This document shows positions 7,796 through 16,962 of a stretch of 64,000 nucleotides of DNA, piece after piece. Source of the DNA: Hymenobacter chitinivorans DSM 11115 (GTDB taxonomy: Bacteria; Bacteroidota; Bacteroidia; Cytophagales; Hymenobacteraceae). A program made the translations under genes and the position numbers. Every line of letters starts with the position of its first letter. Position 1 is the first letter of the stretch. The notes under the pieces were generated by a model. It was given only the letters and a program-made list of their open reading frames with translations, made no database searches and was not told the origin of the DNA. The DNA is taken from contig NZ_PGFA01000001.1 in the NCBI RefSeq assembly GCF_002797555.1, forward strand, positions 2,232,001-2,296,000. Direction: 5' to 3'.

Positions 7796-10429
7796 ATGAA
7801 ATATAGCATTACTGCGCGCCGGACCAGTCTGGGGCTGCTCGTGGGTCTGCTGGGCTGCACTGCCAAGCTGGCCGCTCCACTCCCGCAGGTAATTCCGCAG
7901 GCCACGACCGGGGCCGTAGCGGTGGTACCGGGCGTGAGCCAGGAGCTGGCCCAGGACCGGTCCAAGCGTATTTCCCGCTTGGCCTACGACCTTTTTCTGG
8001 ATATACCGTGGAAAAAAGCGGATCCTATCAGAGCAACCGAAACTATTCGCTTCCACCTCACCGATGAGAACCAACACCTACAGCTCGACTTCAAAGAGCA
8101 GGCCGACCACCTGAAAAGCCTGAGGGTGAATGGTAAGCCGACGGCAATTGACTTTCGGGCGGAGCACCTGGTAGTACCGGCCACCAGCCTGAAAGCGGGG
8201 CTGAACGAGGTTCAAATCGAGTTTACGGCCGGCAACCAGAGCCTGAACCGCAACGACGATTTTCTCTACACCCTGCTCGTGCCCGACCGGGCCCGGACGG
8301 TGTTTCCGGTCTTCGACCAGCCCGATCTGAAAGCCTCGTTCAAGCTCACCCTGAACATACCGAATGAATGGGTTGCTTTAGCGAATGCGCCGCAAGACTC
8401 TATCAATTATGAACTCAGCGGCGTTCTTCCGGGGTCCAACCTGTACTTCTTCGCCCCTTCCGACACCATCAGCACCTATTTGTTTTCGTTTGCCGCGGGC
8501 AAGTTCACACCGGTGAAGCAAACCCTGAACGGCCGCACCATGCAGCTGCTGCACCGCGAAACCGACCCCAGCAAGCTGCGCCTGAGCCTGGGGCCCATCT
8601 TCCAGATTCATGCCGATGCGCTAACGTTTCTGCAGGACTACACTGGCATTCCGTATCCTTTCCGCAAGTTCGACTTCGTGGCCCTGCCCGATTTCCAGTA
8701 CGGGGGCATGGAGCACGTGGGCGCCATCGACTATAAGGCCAGCACGCTGTTTCTGGACGAAGGCGCCACCCAGGACCAGCTGCTGGCCCGCTCCAACCTC
8801 ATTGCCCACGAAACGGCCCACATGTGGTTCGGGGATTTGGTGACGATGCAGTGGTTTAACGACGTGTGGATGAAGGAGGTATTCGCCAACTTCATGGCCG
8901 ACAAAATCACCCAGGTGGCCGTGCCCGGCTCCAGCTACGACCTCAAATTCGTGGTGGACCACTACCCGGCCGCCTACGGCGTGGACCGCACTGCGGGGGC
9001 CAACCCCATTCGCCAGGAGCTGGCCAACCTTAAGGATGCCGGCTCGCTCTACGGCAACATTATCTACCACAAGGCGCCCATCATGATGCGGCAGCTGGAG
9101 CGGCTCATGGGTGAAACCGCCTTCCGGGACGGGCTGCGCGAATACCTGAAAACCTACGCTTTCGGCAATGCTACCTGGCCCGACTTGATCCGCATCCTGG
9201 ACGCCCGCACGCCCGCCGATTTGCAGGCTTGGAACCAGGTGTGGGTAAATCAGCCTGGCCGCCCCGTATTCGACTACCAGCTGCAACCCAAAGAAGGCCG
9301 AGGCCTCGACCTCGTAATCACCCAGCGGGCCGAGGATACATCGGACCGGCTCTGGCCCCAGCTCTTCGAGGTTCTTTTCGTGTATCCAGATGGCCGCACC
9401 AAGGAAGTAACCGTTAACATGAGCCAGCGCCAGGTGGTGGTGCCCCAGCCGGCTGGCAACGTGGCCCCGGCATTTATCCTGTTCAACTCGACGGGCCTGG
9501 GCTACGGGATTTTCCCACTTGATAAGCAGCTCACAACGGGCCTGAGTCGGTTACAGAGCCCCGTGGCGCGGGCCGCTGCCTACATCAATCTCTACGAGAA
9601 CATGCTGAATGGCCGCAGCATCACGCCCCGACAGCTGCTGGACGTGTACCGCCGGGCCTTGCCCCAGGAAAAGGAGGAGCTGAATATCAAGCTGCTCACC
9701 GGCCAGTTGACGGATATCTACTGGAAGCTGCTCAAGCCCGCCCGCCGCCTGGCCCTGGCACCGGTTCTGGAGCAGGAGCTGTGGCAGGCCATGCAGCAAA
9801 ATCCGGCTCCCAATGCCAAGAAACTCCTGTTCAAAGCCTACCAGTCCGTGGCCCTGACCCAGGAGGCCCAAACCCGCCTCTACCAGATCTGGCAGGTGCA
9901 GCAGGCTCCTACGGGCGTGAAGCTCACCGAGGACGACTACACCAGTCTGGCCTTGGCCCTGGCCGTGCGCGACTATCCGGCGCCCACGCCCCTGCTCACC
10001 CAGCAGCTGCAGCGCATCAAAAACCCCGACCGGCGGCAGCGCCTGGAGTTTATGCGGCCCGCTCTGGCGGCGGACAAAGCCACCCGGGACGCCTTTTTTG
10101 CCGGCCTGCGCGAGGAGAAAAACCGCGAAAAAGAGGCCTGGGTCGTGGCGGCGCTGGCCTACCTGCACCACCCGCTGCGGGTGGCCGAGTCGGAGCAGTA
10201 TTTGCCCGCAAGCCTGGCTTTGCTGGAAGAAATTCAGCAGACCGGCGACATTTTCTTTCCCTATTCCTGGCTGCAGGCCACGCTCAGCAGCTACCAGACG
10301 CCCACGGCGGCCCGCACCGTGCGCGAGTTTCTGGCCGCTCATCCGAGTTATAATCCTAAGCTGCGAGCCAAGATTCTGCAGGCCGCCGATGATGTGTTCC
10401 GGGCCGAGAAGCTGCTGCAAACGCCTTAA
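7796..10429 (+). CDS. M1-family zinc aminopeptidase, lipoprotein
   Basis: 877 residues from MKYSITARRT, with lipobox LLGC near residue 22. The M1 catalytic domain contains HETAH (zinc ligands His338 and His342, catalytic Glu339) and the third ligand Glu361, exactly 18 residues after HExxH. The exopeptidase motif, usually GxMEN, reads G303-G-M-E-H307, and the NxG position is altered, so N-terminal recognition may differ. The C-terminal 400 residues form the helical ERAP/HEAT-like half. It should digest peptides at the cell surface or in the periplasm. It is the only plus-strand gene inside a long run of minus-strand genes and interrupts the VWA/DUF5682 neighbourhood. Confidence 0.93.
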   Translation: MKYSITARRTSLGLLVGLLGCTAKLAAPLPQVIPQATTGAVAVVPGVSQELAQDRSKRISRLAYDLFLDIPWKKADPIRATETIRFHLTDENQHLQLDFKEQADHLKSLRVNGKPTAIDFRAEHLVVPATSLKAGLNEVQIEFTAGNQSLNRNDDFLYTLLVPDRARTVFPVFDQPDLKASFKLTLNIPNEWVALANAPQDSINYELSGVLPGSNLYFFAPSDTISTYLFSFAAGKFTPVKQTLNGRTMQLLHRETDPSKLRLSLGPIFQIHADALTFLQDYTGIPYPFRKFDFVALPDFQYGGMEHVGAIDYKASTLFLDEGATQDQLLARSNLIAHETAHMWFGDLVTMQWFNDVWMKEVFANFMADKITQVAVPGSSYDLKFVVDHYPAAYGVDRTAGANPIRQELANLKDAGSLYGNIIYHKAPIMMRQLERLMGETAFRDGLREYLKTYAFGNATWPDLIRILDARTPADLQAWNQVWVNQPGRPVFDYQLQPKEGRGLDLVITQRAEDTSDRLWPQLFEVLFVYPDGRTKEVTVNMSQRQVVVPQPAGNVAPAFILFNSTGLGYGIFPLDKQLTTGLSRLQSPVARAAAYINLYENMLNGRSITPRQLLDVYRRALPQEKEELNIKLLTGQLTDIYWKLLKPARRLALAPVLEQELWQAMQQNPAPNAKKLLFKAYQSVALTQEAQTRLYQIWQVQQAPTGVKLTEDDYTSLALALAVRDYPAPTPLLTQQLQRIKNPDRRQRLEFMRPALAADKATRDAFFAGLREEKNREKEAWVVAALAYLHHPLRVAESEQYLPASLALLEEIQQTGDIFFPYSWLQATLSSYQTPTAARTVREFLAAHPSYNPKLRAKILQAADDVFRAEKLLQTP

Positions 10430-10473
10430 AGTGTGAAACTTATTATTAAAAAGCCATTTGCGGCCGCCCAGGA

Positions 10474-10801
10474 ATGAGCCTCATTCAAACCCTGAAAGCC
10501 TGCCAGCTATGCAGAACTGGCCGCCGTGCTGGGCGCGGCGGCCGTAGAAGTAAACGACAGCTACTCAGCCAGCGGCAACGACTTCTGGACTTACGAGGCC
10601 TGTAAGACCTGGTGGCGCAACCGGGACCAACTCGTCAGCGCCCTGCTCGACCCGGAACTCGGGTGCATGAACCACGGCTAGGACCAGCTGTACCTGGCGT
10701 ATCTGCGCGGCCCAGCCGAACTGAATTTGCGCCGCTACTGCTACCTGCTGGAAAACGGGGTGTACCCGCCCAACTCTGGCACGGCGCTACCGGAACTGTA
10801 A
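10474..10801 (+). pseudogene. Decayed hypothetical gene (frameshift plus internal stop)
   Basis: Starting from ATG at 10474 the frame reads MSLIQTLKACQ, then needs a one-base shift to continue as YAELAAVLGAAAVEVND. That frame runs through WTYEACKTWWRNRDQLVSAL to an in-frame TAG after CMNHG, and continues as DQLYLAYLRGPAELNLRRYC to a final TAA at 10801. The coding character on both sides of the lesions shows a recently broken gene of about 108 residues. The family is not recognised. It sits between the M1 peptidase and the convergent peptide deformylase. Confidence 0.7.
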
Positions 10802-10810
10802 GCCGCTCAT

Positions 10811-11347
10811 TTACCGCCCGTATGGGCTACTTGATTTAAACTGCCGCTCGAACTCCTGGCGGGAGCAAATGCTTTTCACGTCGGTGAGGCGGTCCAGGGC
10901 CAGGATGCCGTCGAGGTGGTCAATTTCGTGCTGCAGCAGCTCGGCCAGATCGTCTTCCGCCCCGGCGTGGGTTTCGTGCCAAGCGCCCCGCAAATCCTGG
11001 TAGCGCACCCGAATCCAGGGGTAGCGGGTGACGCGCATGAAGATGGACAGAAACGAAAGGCAGGCGTCCCAAACCTCTATCGTGTCGGGGCTGTGCTCGA
11101 CGATACTGGGGTTAATCAGGGCCCAAACCGGATGGCCCGGCAGGCGCAGCAGAATCACGCGCTGCAGCACCCCGATTTGCGGGGCGGCAATGGCGCGGCC
11201 GTAGCCGGTGGTTTCGCGCCAGTGGGCCACAGTGTCGGTCAGGTCGGTGACCAGGGCCGCCACGTCGGGCGCGGTGGGGTCGGCCACGGGGGCGGCCACC
11301 TCGCGCAGGACCGGGTGACCAAGCTGGAGAATCTCACGGATGGGCAT
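10811..11347 (-). CDS. def: Peptide deformylase-like protein
   Basis: 178 residues. Motif 3, QHEIDHLDG (His140, Glu141, His144), is intact, and motif 2 supplies the metal-ligand Cys96 in DACLSF. Motif 1 is drifted: GYGRAIAAPQIG replaces GxGLAAxQIG, and motif 2 has Asp-Ala where EGCLS is usual. It should bind a catalytic metal and act on N-formyl peptides, but these changes mark a divergent type III-like or secondary deformylase rather than the housekeeping enzyme. It starts 9 nt after the stop of the amidohydrolase gene and is very likely cotranscribed with it. Confidence 0.85.
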   Translation of the reverse strand: MPIREILQLGHPVLREVAAPVADPTAPDVAALVTDLTDTVAHWRETTGYGRAIAAPQIGVLQRVILLRLPGHPVWALINPSIVEHSPDTIEVWDACLSFLSIFMRVTRYPWIRVRYQDLRGAWHETHAGAEDDLAELLQHEIDHLDGILALDRLTDVKSICSRQEFERQFKSSSPYGR

Positions 11348-11356
11348 GCGGAATAG

Positions 11357-12784
11357 TTACGGATTTTTGACGGCCAGCACCAAGCGGCGCAGGTCCCGGG
11401 CCGAGTAGAGCCGGCCCCGGGAAACGACGCATTGCACCCGGCGCAGGTGGCTGATATTTTCCAGCGGATTCCGGTCGAGCAGCACCAGGTCGGCCTCCTT
11501 GCCCACGGCAATGGTGCCGGAGCGCTGGTCGGCTTTCAGGAAGAGGGCCCCATTGATGGTAGCCGCCTGCAGAGCCTGGGCGGGCGTAAGGCCGGCCGCT
11601 ACCAGGAGCTCCAGCTCGCCCAGCAGGGAGACGCCCGGGTACACGTAGGAATTGGAAGGCCCGCTGTCGGAGCCGGCCAGCAGCGTCACGCCGGCGGCCT
11701 GCAGCTGGGGTATCAAGGTGGTAAACCGGGCGCCGAGCTGCTGGTTGAAGGCCCGGGTGGCGGGGCTTTGGGCCCGGGCCCCGGCCAGGCGGCGGGCGTA
11801 GGTGCGCTGAATACCGGGGGCAATATAGGCCAGCAGCGTGTCCGGGGCGTGGTCGGTGGTGGGCAGCTCGGTCAGCAGCTTCTGGATGAAAAGCGTGGGC
11901 ACCACGGCGGTGCGGTGCTGCTTGAGCATCCGGAAGGTTTGGGCGGCCACGGCCGGGTCGTAGGTGCGGTAGACGGCGGGCAGCACGGCAAACAAGCCCA
12001 GGGGCTTGCTGGTGCGCAGACTGGCCTGCACGGCGGCCGTGAGGCTGTCTTCCCGATTGGAGCAGGCCTTGAGCAGGTAGTACAGATGCTCGGTGGCATC
12101 AAGGCCCCGTTCGGCGGCTTCGCGCAGGGTCACGGTGTAGGGCATGTGGCCGGTGGTGGTCAGGCCCCGCTTTTCGGCTTCGGCAATGGCCCCGAGGAAA
12201 GCCTCGCGCGAGATGGTGCTTTCGTAGAGCTTCACGTAGTCGACCCGCAGCTTTTGCAAGGAGTCCAGGGCGCGGTTTATCTGCTCGGGCGTTTCAATTT
12301 CCAGGGAGCCGGCCCAGAACGCCTTGGGTCCGTCGAGCTTGGGGCCGGAGGTAAAGATGCGGGGCCCGGCCAGCTGCCCGGCCGCCATTTGGGCACGCCA
12401 GCGGAAAATGTGCGGGGTCAGGTCGCCGCCCGCGTCGCGCACAGTCGTGACGCCGTGGGCAAGGTAGAGCGGCAGCAGGTTGCGGTTGGCCGCGGCCAGG
12501 GAGTCGCCGCCCCGAAAGTGCACGTGCATGTCCCAGAGGCCCGGAATCAGGTAGCGGCCCCGGGCATCCACGGTTTGGGGGGCCGCCATGGGCGCCGGTT
12601 TGCCCACGTAGGCAATGCGGCCGTCCCGGATGCCCAGGGTTTGGTCGGCGCGCACCTGGCCGGTTTCCACGTCCACCACGTTGGCGTGGGCAATAATGAG
12701 GTCGTAGCGCTGCACCGGGGGATTGGCGCAGCCGGCAAAAACCCCAACCAGGGCGCTGGTCAGGCAGAAGAGGCGAAAGTTCAT
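11357..12784 (-). CDS. Metal-dependent amidohydrolase, lipoprotein
   Basis: 475 residues. The signal is MNFRLFCLTSALVGVFAGC, with Cys19 as the lipidation site. The amidohydrolase TIM-barrel shows the HxH metal pair (His87, His89 in GLWDMHVHFRGG), a candidate carboxylated Lys in VDYVKLYES, later His residues in TTGHMPY and ATEHLYY, and the final Asp in LLAGSDSG. The C terminus has the small beta domain of imidazolonepropionase-like members (EADLVLLDRNPLENI). The substrate cannot be told. It is placed on the membrane facing the periplasm. It is followed after 9 nt by the deformylase-like gene, an odd pairing because deformylases are cytosolic. Confidence 0.92.
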   Translation of the reverse strand: MNFRLFCLTSALVGVFAGCANPPVQRYDLIIAHANVVDVETGQVRADQTLGIRDGRIAYVGKPAPMAAPQTVDARGRYLIPGLWDMHVHFRGGDSLAAANRNLLPLYLAHGVTTVRDAGGDLTPHIFRWRAQMAAGQLAGPRIFTSGPKLDGPKAFWAGSLEIETPEQINRALDSLQKLRVDYVKLYESTISREAFLGAIAEAEKRGLTTTGHMPYTVTLREAAERGLDATEHLYYLLKACSNREDSLTAAVQASLRTSKPLGLFAVLPAVYRTYDPAVAAQTFRMLKQHRTAVVPTLFIQKLLTELPTTDHAPDTLLAYIAPGIQRTYARRLAGARAQSPATRAFNQQLGARFTTLIPQLQAAGVTLLAGSDSGPSNSYVYPGVSLLGELELLVAAGLTPAQALQAATINGALFLKADQRSGTIAVGKEADLVLLDRNPLENISHLRRVQCVVSRGRLYSARDLRRLVLAVKNP

Positions 12785-12892
12785 GCGGCAGCAAAGCGAG
12801 AGCGAAGCCGGAAGGTAGCCGATAAACAGTCCGGTTGGTACTGCCCGCCGCCTTTTCCGGGGTGCCGGCTCACTGCTGCCCCAGCCTTTTCC

Positions 12893-15178
12893 TTAAGCTT
12901 CCAGGCCCAGCAACTCCCGCAGTCCGGCCAAACTTTGCAGACCCCGCGCCAGGTCAATATCGGCCACCGGCGCGGCCGGGCGACTGGTGGGGCCACCGGC
13001 CAGGGCCAGCACCTGCTGACGCTCGGGCTGGGTAAAATCGGCAAAGGAGCGGCGCAGCAGCGGCACGGTTTCCTGAAACACGGCTTCGTCGAGGCCCGAG
13101 AGCCAGGCGTCGAGCAGGTCGAACAACGGGCGGTGGTGAATCAGCAGCAGGCCGCTGCCGCGCACAAAGCCTTCAATCCAGGCCGTGGCGTACTCCGTGG
13201 CCTGGGCCGGGGCCAGGGCCAGCCCCAGCGCCGTAGCCGTGGCTTCGGCCCCGAGCTGCTGCCCGTCGAAGAGCAACCGGGTGGCGGCCCCGGCCAGCAG
13301 GCCGCTGCTGCTCGGCTGCCGACTAATAACCCGCAGGGCCGCGTACCAGTCGGCCTGGGCGGCGGCATCGGGCAAGAGGCGCACGGCCTGGTGGGCGGCT
13401 TCCACCTGCTCCAGCAGCTGGGCGGCGGCCTCCGCGTCGAGGCCGGTGGTGGCCCGGGGCAGGGAAATACACAGGCGGGGCACCAGATGCTGCACCACCT
13501 GGGCCACCTGAGCCGTTTCGGTGCGCCGCACGTTGCCGTAGCGCAGCACATTTACCAGCGGCGGCAGGGCCGTGAGCAGGTGCACTACGTCGCGGGTGTC
13601 GGCGCTGAGCGTTTCGAGGCGGGCCACCAGGGCCGGCAAGGCCGGGCCGACGTCGGCGCGCAGGGCTTCTTCCAGCAGCTCCCCGATTTGACCCAGGTGG
13701 CTGGCCTGGGCGGCACGGTGCCGGGTAGCGCCGCTGGCGGCTGCCAGCACGGTGTTGCCCCAGCGGCCGGCTTCGAGCAGCTGCAGCACCATGTCGGGCT
13801 TCCACCGCAGCTCCCACACCTCGTGAAACGTGCCGCTTTTGCCGCTCACCCGCTGGGGTTTTCCCCACCGGATGCCCAGCAGCGCCAGGCGGTGCAGCAG
13901 GTGGCTGCGGCCCAGGTCCAGGTCTTTGCGCAAATCCAGGGCCAGGGGCTTGCGGGCGGCTTCGGGCTTGAGGCGCCAGGTTTTCTGCTGCAAAACCAGG
14001 TCCTGCTGCAAGGGCGAGGCGGGCAGCGCCTCCGGCACCTCCCCCAGCTTCTGCCCGATTACCAGCTGCTCGTGCACCAAACTTAGCGCCTCGGCGTAGC
14101 CGCCCCCGAAAATACTGATGGCCGCCTCCTCCAACTCCTCGATGCCGGGCAAAGCCAACCCGCGCACGGCGGCCAGGGCTTCGGCCAGCCGCACGCCCTC
14201 AATGGCGTGGGCCGAGGAGGCGTCGATTTGCTGCTCCCGCAGCAAGTGAGCCGCCCGCACCATCCAGTGGGTCACGACCTGCTCGTGGGGCTGGGTAAAG
14301 AGCAACTCGTACCAGGCCGGCGACAAAACGCCGGCCCCGTAGCCCGACTGCCGGGCCAGCCGCTCGTAGGTCCAGGGTACCCAGGTGGCCTGGGTGGGCA
14401 CTTTTTTCAGCCCCTTGAGTTGGGCTTTGTCGGCTTTGGCATAGACGGCCAGGGTTTCGGCGCTGAGTACCGGCGCGTGCCAGGCCCCGCACACCACGGC
14501 CACCCGGGCGTAGCCCTGCTTGAGCGTGGCGCGCAGAGTTTCGCGCATGTAGGCCTCGCGCAGCAGAGTTTCCCCCGACTCGGGCTGGGCCAATTCCTCG
14601 CGCAGGGCCGTCATCATCTGCAGCACCACCTCGAAGGCATCGGCCCGGCCGGCGCTGTGCTCAATGCGCGCCTCCCACCACCGTTCCCCGTCGAGGTAAC
14701 CGTCGAGGCGGGCCAGGTGGGCAATGGGGTCTAGGCGGAGCGGGGTATCTTCCAGGGGCCGTTCGGCGGTGGTTTCTTCCGGGCCCGAAACCTGCTCCCC
14801 ACCGGCCGCGCTTTCCTCCGGAGCCGGGCTGAGCTCTTGCTCCACCGAATCGGGCAGGGCAAAGCGCAGAGCCTGGGGCAGGTCGAAGCAGCGCAGGTGG
14901 GCGCCCTGCTGCCGGCACCAGCGCACGGCCTGCCACTCGGGCGAAAACTCGGCGAAGGGCAGAAACGAGGCCTGCTGGTGCTGCTTGGGGTTGTACACGA
15001 GCAGGGCCACGGGCGGCAGCAAATCGGGCGTGGCGGCCAGCTCCAGCACTTTTTCCGCATCGGCGGGGCACTCCAGCAGCACGATGTCGGGCCGGAACTC
15101 GTCCAGGGCTTTGAGCAGACTGGCCGCGCTACCGGGGCCGTGGTGGCGAATACCGAAAAGGCGAAGGTCGGTGGGCAT
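12893..15178 (-). CDS. DUF5682 family protein
   Basis: 761 residues. The N terminus LFGIRHHGPGSAASLLKALD followed by DIVLLECPADAE is the hallmark of DUF5682. Conserved pieces also include VVCGAWHAPVL near residue 235. The arrangement (GIRHHGPGS, then an acidic E-C-P-A-D site and a late GxWHxP) resembles TraB/ChaN/EreA-type folds, so a metal-dependent hydrolase-like activity is possible, but this is inference. It is cytosolic. It is a core member of the SWIM/DUF5691/MoxR/VWA cluster. Here it is transcribed after the four-gene cargo block and before the amidohydrolase. Confidence 0.9.
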   Translation of the reverse strand: MPTDLRLFGIRHHGPGSAASLLKALDEFRPDIVLLECPADAEKVLELAATPDLLPPVALLVYNPKQHQQASFLPFAEFSPEWQAVRWCRQQGAHLRCFDLPQALRFALPDSVEQELSPAPEESAAGGEQVSGPEETTAERPLEDTPLRLDPIAHLARLDGYLDGERWWEARIEHSAGRADAFEVVLQMMTALREELAQPESGETLLREAYMRETLRATLKQGYARVAVVCGAWHAPVLSAETLAVYAKADKAQLKGLKKVPTQATWVPWTYERLARQSGYGAGVLSPAWYELLFTQPHEQVVTHWMVRAAHLLREQQIDASSAHAIEGVRLAEALAAVRGLALPGIEELEEAAISIFGGGYAEALSLVHEQLVIGQKLGEVPEALPASPLQQDLVLQQKTWRLKPEAARKPLALDLRKDLDLGRSHLLHRLALLGIRWGKPQRVSGKSGTFHEVWELRWKPDMVLQLLEAGRWGNTVLAAASGATRHRAAQASHLGQIGELLEEALRADVGPALPALVARLETLSADTRDVVHLLTALPPLVNVLRYGNVRRTETAQVAQVVQHLVPRLCISLPRATTGLDAEAAAQLLEQVEAAHQAVRLLPDAAAQADWYAALRVISRQPSSSGLLAGAATRLLFDGQQLGAEATATALGLALAPAQATEYATAWIEGFVRGSGLLLIHHRPLFDLLDAWLSGLDEAVFQETVPLLRRSFADFTQPERQQVLALAGGPTSRPAAPVADIDLARGLQSLAGLRELLGLEA

Positions 15179-15223
15179 GCAAAGGGGAAATCGGTAGGAA
15201 AACAGGGCGGCACTAGTTCCTGA

Positions 15224-15712
15224 TCAGGTTTCGGCAATGCCCGCCAGCTCCACCAAGCTATTGGCCACAAACTTAGCTTCCAACCCGTGTTCCGCATCCA
15301 GCTTGTAGCGAATGGACAGGCGCAGGGTTTGCTCGTCGGTGATGCGCACGTAGCCCAAATCCTGCATGTAAGCAACGTGTTCCTCGGGCGTGGTCAGCAG
15401 CAGAGCCGGGGCGCCCGACTGGGCGGGGTCTGCATAGTGGGCGGCGTAGAACTGCTGGTAGCGGGCAAAGGCTTGTGCTTTCAGCGCCAGCAGCAGCCGC
15501 GGGGCCCGGGCCAAAAAGGCCTGAAAAGTGGCGGCATATTCATCGAGCTGCGCTGCAGTGAGCTGGTATTCCTCATCTTCCTCGAACAGTTCTTCCCCCA
15601 GAAAAACCTCGACTGGCTGCGCGAAGCCCGGCAGGGCTACGGGTTCCTGGGCGGTCAGGCCCGCCCAGCTTTCCGTCACTGTTCCCCAGAATGGGTGCGT
15701 TATCATCATCAT
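15224..15712 (-). CDS. DUF6985/DUF2004-like protein (immunity-protein-like)
   Basis: 162 residues, acidic, with no signal or membrane segment. The layout (HPFWGTV start; beta-rich first half with VEVFLGEELFEEDEEY; then LTAAQLDEYAATFQAF and a helix ending ARYQQFYAAHY) resembles DUF6985/DUF2004 proteins, which are often found beside contact-dependent or polymorphic toxins. Three consecutive ATG codons open the frame (15712, 15709 and 15706), so the start is uncertain by two residues. It is part of a same-strand run between the 2OG oxygenase and DUF5682, with 40-45 nt spacers. The family call is tentative. Confidence 0.6.
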   Translation of the reverse strand: MMMITHPFWGTVTESWAGLTAQEPVALPGFAQPVEVFLGEELFEEDEEYQLTAAQLDEYAATFQAFLARAPRLLLALKAQAFARYQQFYAAHYADPAQSGAPALLLTTPEEHVAYMQDLGYVRITDEQTLRLSIRYKLDAEHGLEAKFVANSLVELAGIAET

Positions 15713-15754
15713 CGGTATTGGTAGTTAATTACATGGCAGAAAGTGGCTTAGCCG

Positions 15755-16306
15755 CTAGCCGCGGTACAGGATGTCGGAGCGCAGCACGTACTTGCGGCCC
15801 TGGGTCACGGGGCAGCCCTTGTGGCGCAGCTCATGACGGAAGCACAATGCCGAACCGCGCCGGGGGGCCACGGTCAGGGTTTCAAACTCGGTGGCCCCAC
15901 CCTCGAAATCATCGTTCAAATACAGCAGAAACGTCCAGCGGCTGGCTACCTCCGCACTGATGCGGATGCTGCCGTCCTTGTGCCGGTTGAACCGTTCCCC
16001 CACGTCGTAGCGGTAGAAGCGGAACTGCTCGTAGAGCCCGACCGGTGCGGCCCCATCGGCTTCGGCGGGCAGTCCGGACAGGTCGGGCCGCAGGCGCTGC
16101 CAGAAAGTTTCGGCCAGCGCGGCATCGGGATATTCGAGCCGGTAGTTGTTGCGGATGGATTTAATCACCTGGGCTCCGGTGGCCAGCCCCACGCCGGCTT
16201 CGGCGAAGCCCTGCTGCTCACTGCGGGCAATGAGTTGGGTGCATTCGGCCGGCGAGAGAAAGTCCGGAATTTCGAGGATGGAATCGGTCAGATAGTGCAG
16301 CGGCAT
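15755..16306 (-). CDS. 2-oxoglutarate/Fe(II)-dependent oxygenase (prolyl 4-hydroxylase type)
   Basis: 183 residues. The double-stranded beta-helix carries the iron facial triad: His109 and Asp111 in FNRHKDGS and His162 in ELRHKGCPV, plus a 2-oxoglutarate-binding basic residue in RKYVLRSDI (Arg171/Lys172 or Arg176). The upstream YEQFRFYRYDVGERF is typical of the P4Hc family. It is a cytosolic hydroxylase, probably of a protein side chain. Its place inside the MoxR/DUF5682 gene run raises the possibility that it modifies a component or target of that system, but nothing in the sequence proves this. Confidence 0.9.
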   Translation of the reverse strand: MPLHYLTDSILEIPDFLSPAECTQLIARSEQQGFAEAGVGLATGAQVIKSIRNNYRLEYPDAALAETFWQRLRPDLSGLPAEADGAAPVGLYEQFRFYRYDVGERFNRHKDGSIRISAEVASRWTFLLYLNDDFEGGATEFETLTVAPRRGSALCFRHELRHKGCPVTQGRKYVLRSDILYRG

Positions 16307-16363
16307 CGTAGAAGAGAGAATTAAACGACCAGAAAATTACGCCGTTGGGCCCGGCTGGCCGTA

Positions 16364-16936
16364 TCAACCAGCCTCGAACTCCTGGGGAAAACCCGCCGGA
16401 TGCTCCAGCTCCATTTCCTCAACGGACTCATCGGGTAGCTCCTCCCCGCCTTCCCCGGCCATTTCGTAGGCCTGCACTACGGCCGTTAACCAGGCCGTCA
16501 GATCGGGAAAGAGCACCGGGCGGGCTTCCCAGTCGTGCCAGTGCTCCAGCACCTGCCCGGCGTGGCCGGTGAAGGTGCCGCTCAGGTCTACGCAGACATG
16601 GTCGCCCCCGCCGTTTTCCAGGAAGGGCACCCAGCCCGGCTGCCACCAGTTGGCCACAAAATCCCCGTCCTCCAGCAGCTCCCGGTTGACGCGCATGGTG
16701 TCGGCGGCGCTACTCAACGACTGCAGGCAGTTGTTCTGCACGAAGCTCTCGAAGCCCCGCTGCCCGTCGTGCCAGCCAAACCACAGGCGCAGCTCGGCGG
16801 GCAGCATCAGCCCAAATTCGGCCTCGAAAGCGGCTAGCTCGGCAGCTGTAGCGGGCGGGTTGAGCGTGGCATAATACGCCGGCCGGCGCTGCTGCAGCAG
16901 GGCGTCGAGGCGAGTGAGTAGCGTGGGGAAGGTCAT
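16364..16936 (-). CDS. SMI1/KNR4 (SUKH) family protein
   Basis: 190 residues from MTFPTLLTRLDALLQQ; a start six codons upstream is also possible. SUKH features are visible: PATAAELAAFEAEFGLMLPAELRLWFGWHDGQ, written here as separate blocks AAELAAFEAEFG, LPAELRLWF and WHDGQ, then GWVPFLENGGGDHVCVDL and a closing LTAWLTAVVQAYE helix. Such proteins serve as immunity proteins against nuclease toxins or as protein-binding regulators. The C-terminal 30 residues are highly acidic. No toxin gene is adjacent. It is one of four cargo genes between MoxR and DUF5682. Confidence 0.9.
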   Translation of the reverse strand: MTFPTLLTRLDALLQQRRPAYYATLNPPATAAELAAFEAEFGLMLPAELRLWFGWHDGQRGFESFVQNNCLQSLSSAADTMRVNRELLEDGDFVANWWQPGWVPFLENGGGDHVCVDLSGTFTGHAGQVLEHWHDWEARPVLFPDLTAWLTAVVQAYEMAGEGGEELPDESVEEMELEHPAGFPQEFEAG

Positions 16937-16962
16937 GGCGGATGGAATATGCAAGCCGAAGG

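Noticed and set aside
11432..14086. An 884-codon plus-strand open frame across the amidohydrolase and DUF5682 genes
   Set aside because: Low-complexity Gly/Gln/His composition with no domain; both genes on the other strand have clear motifs.
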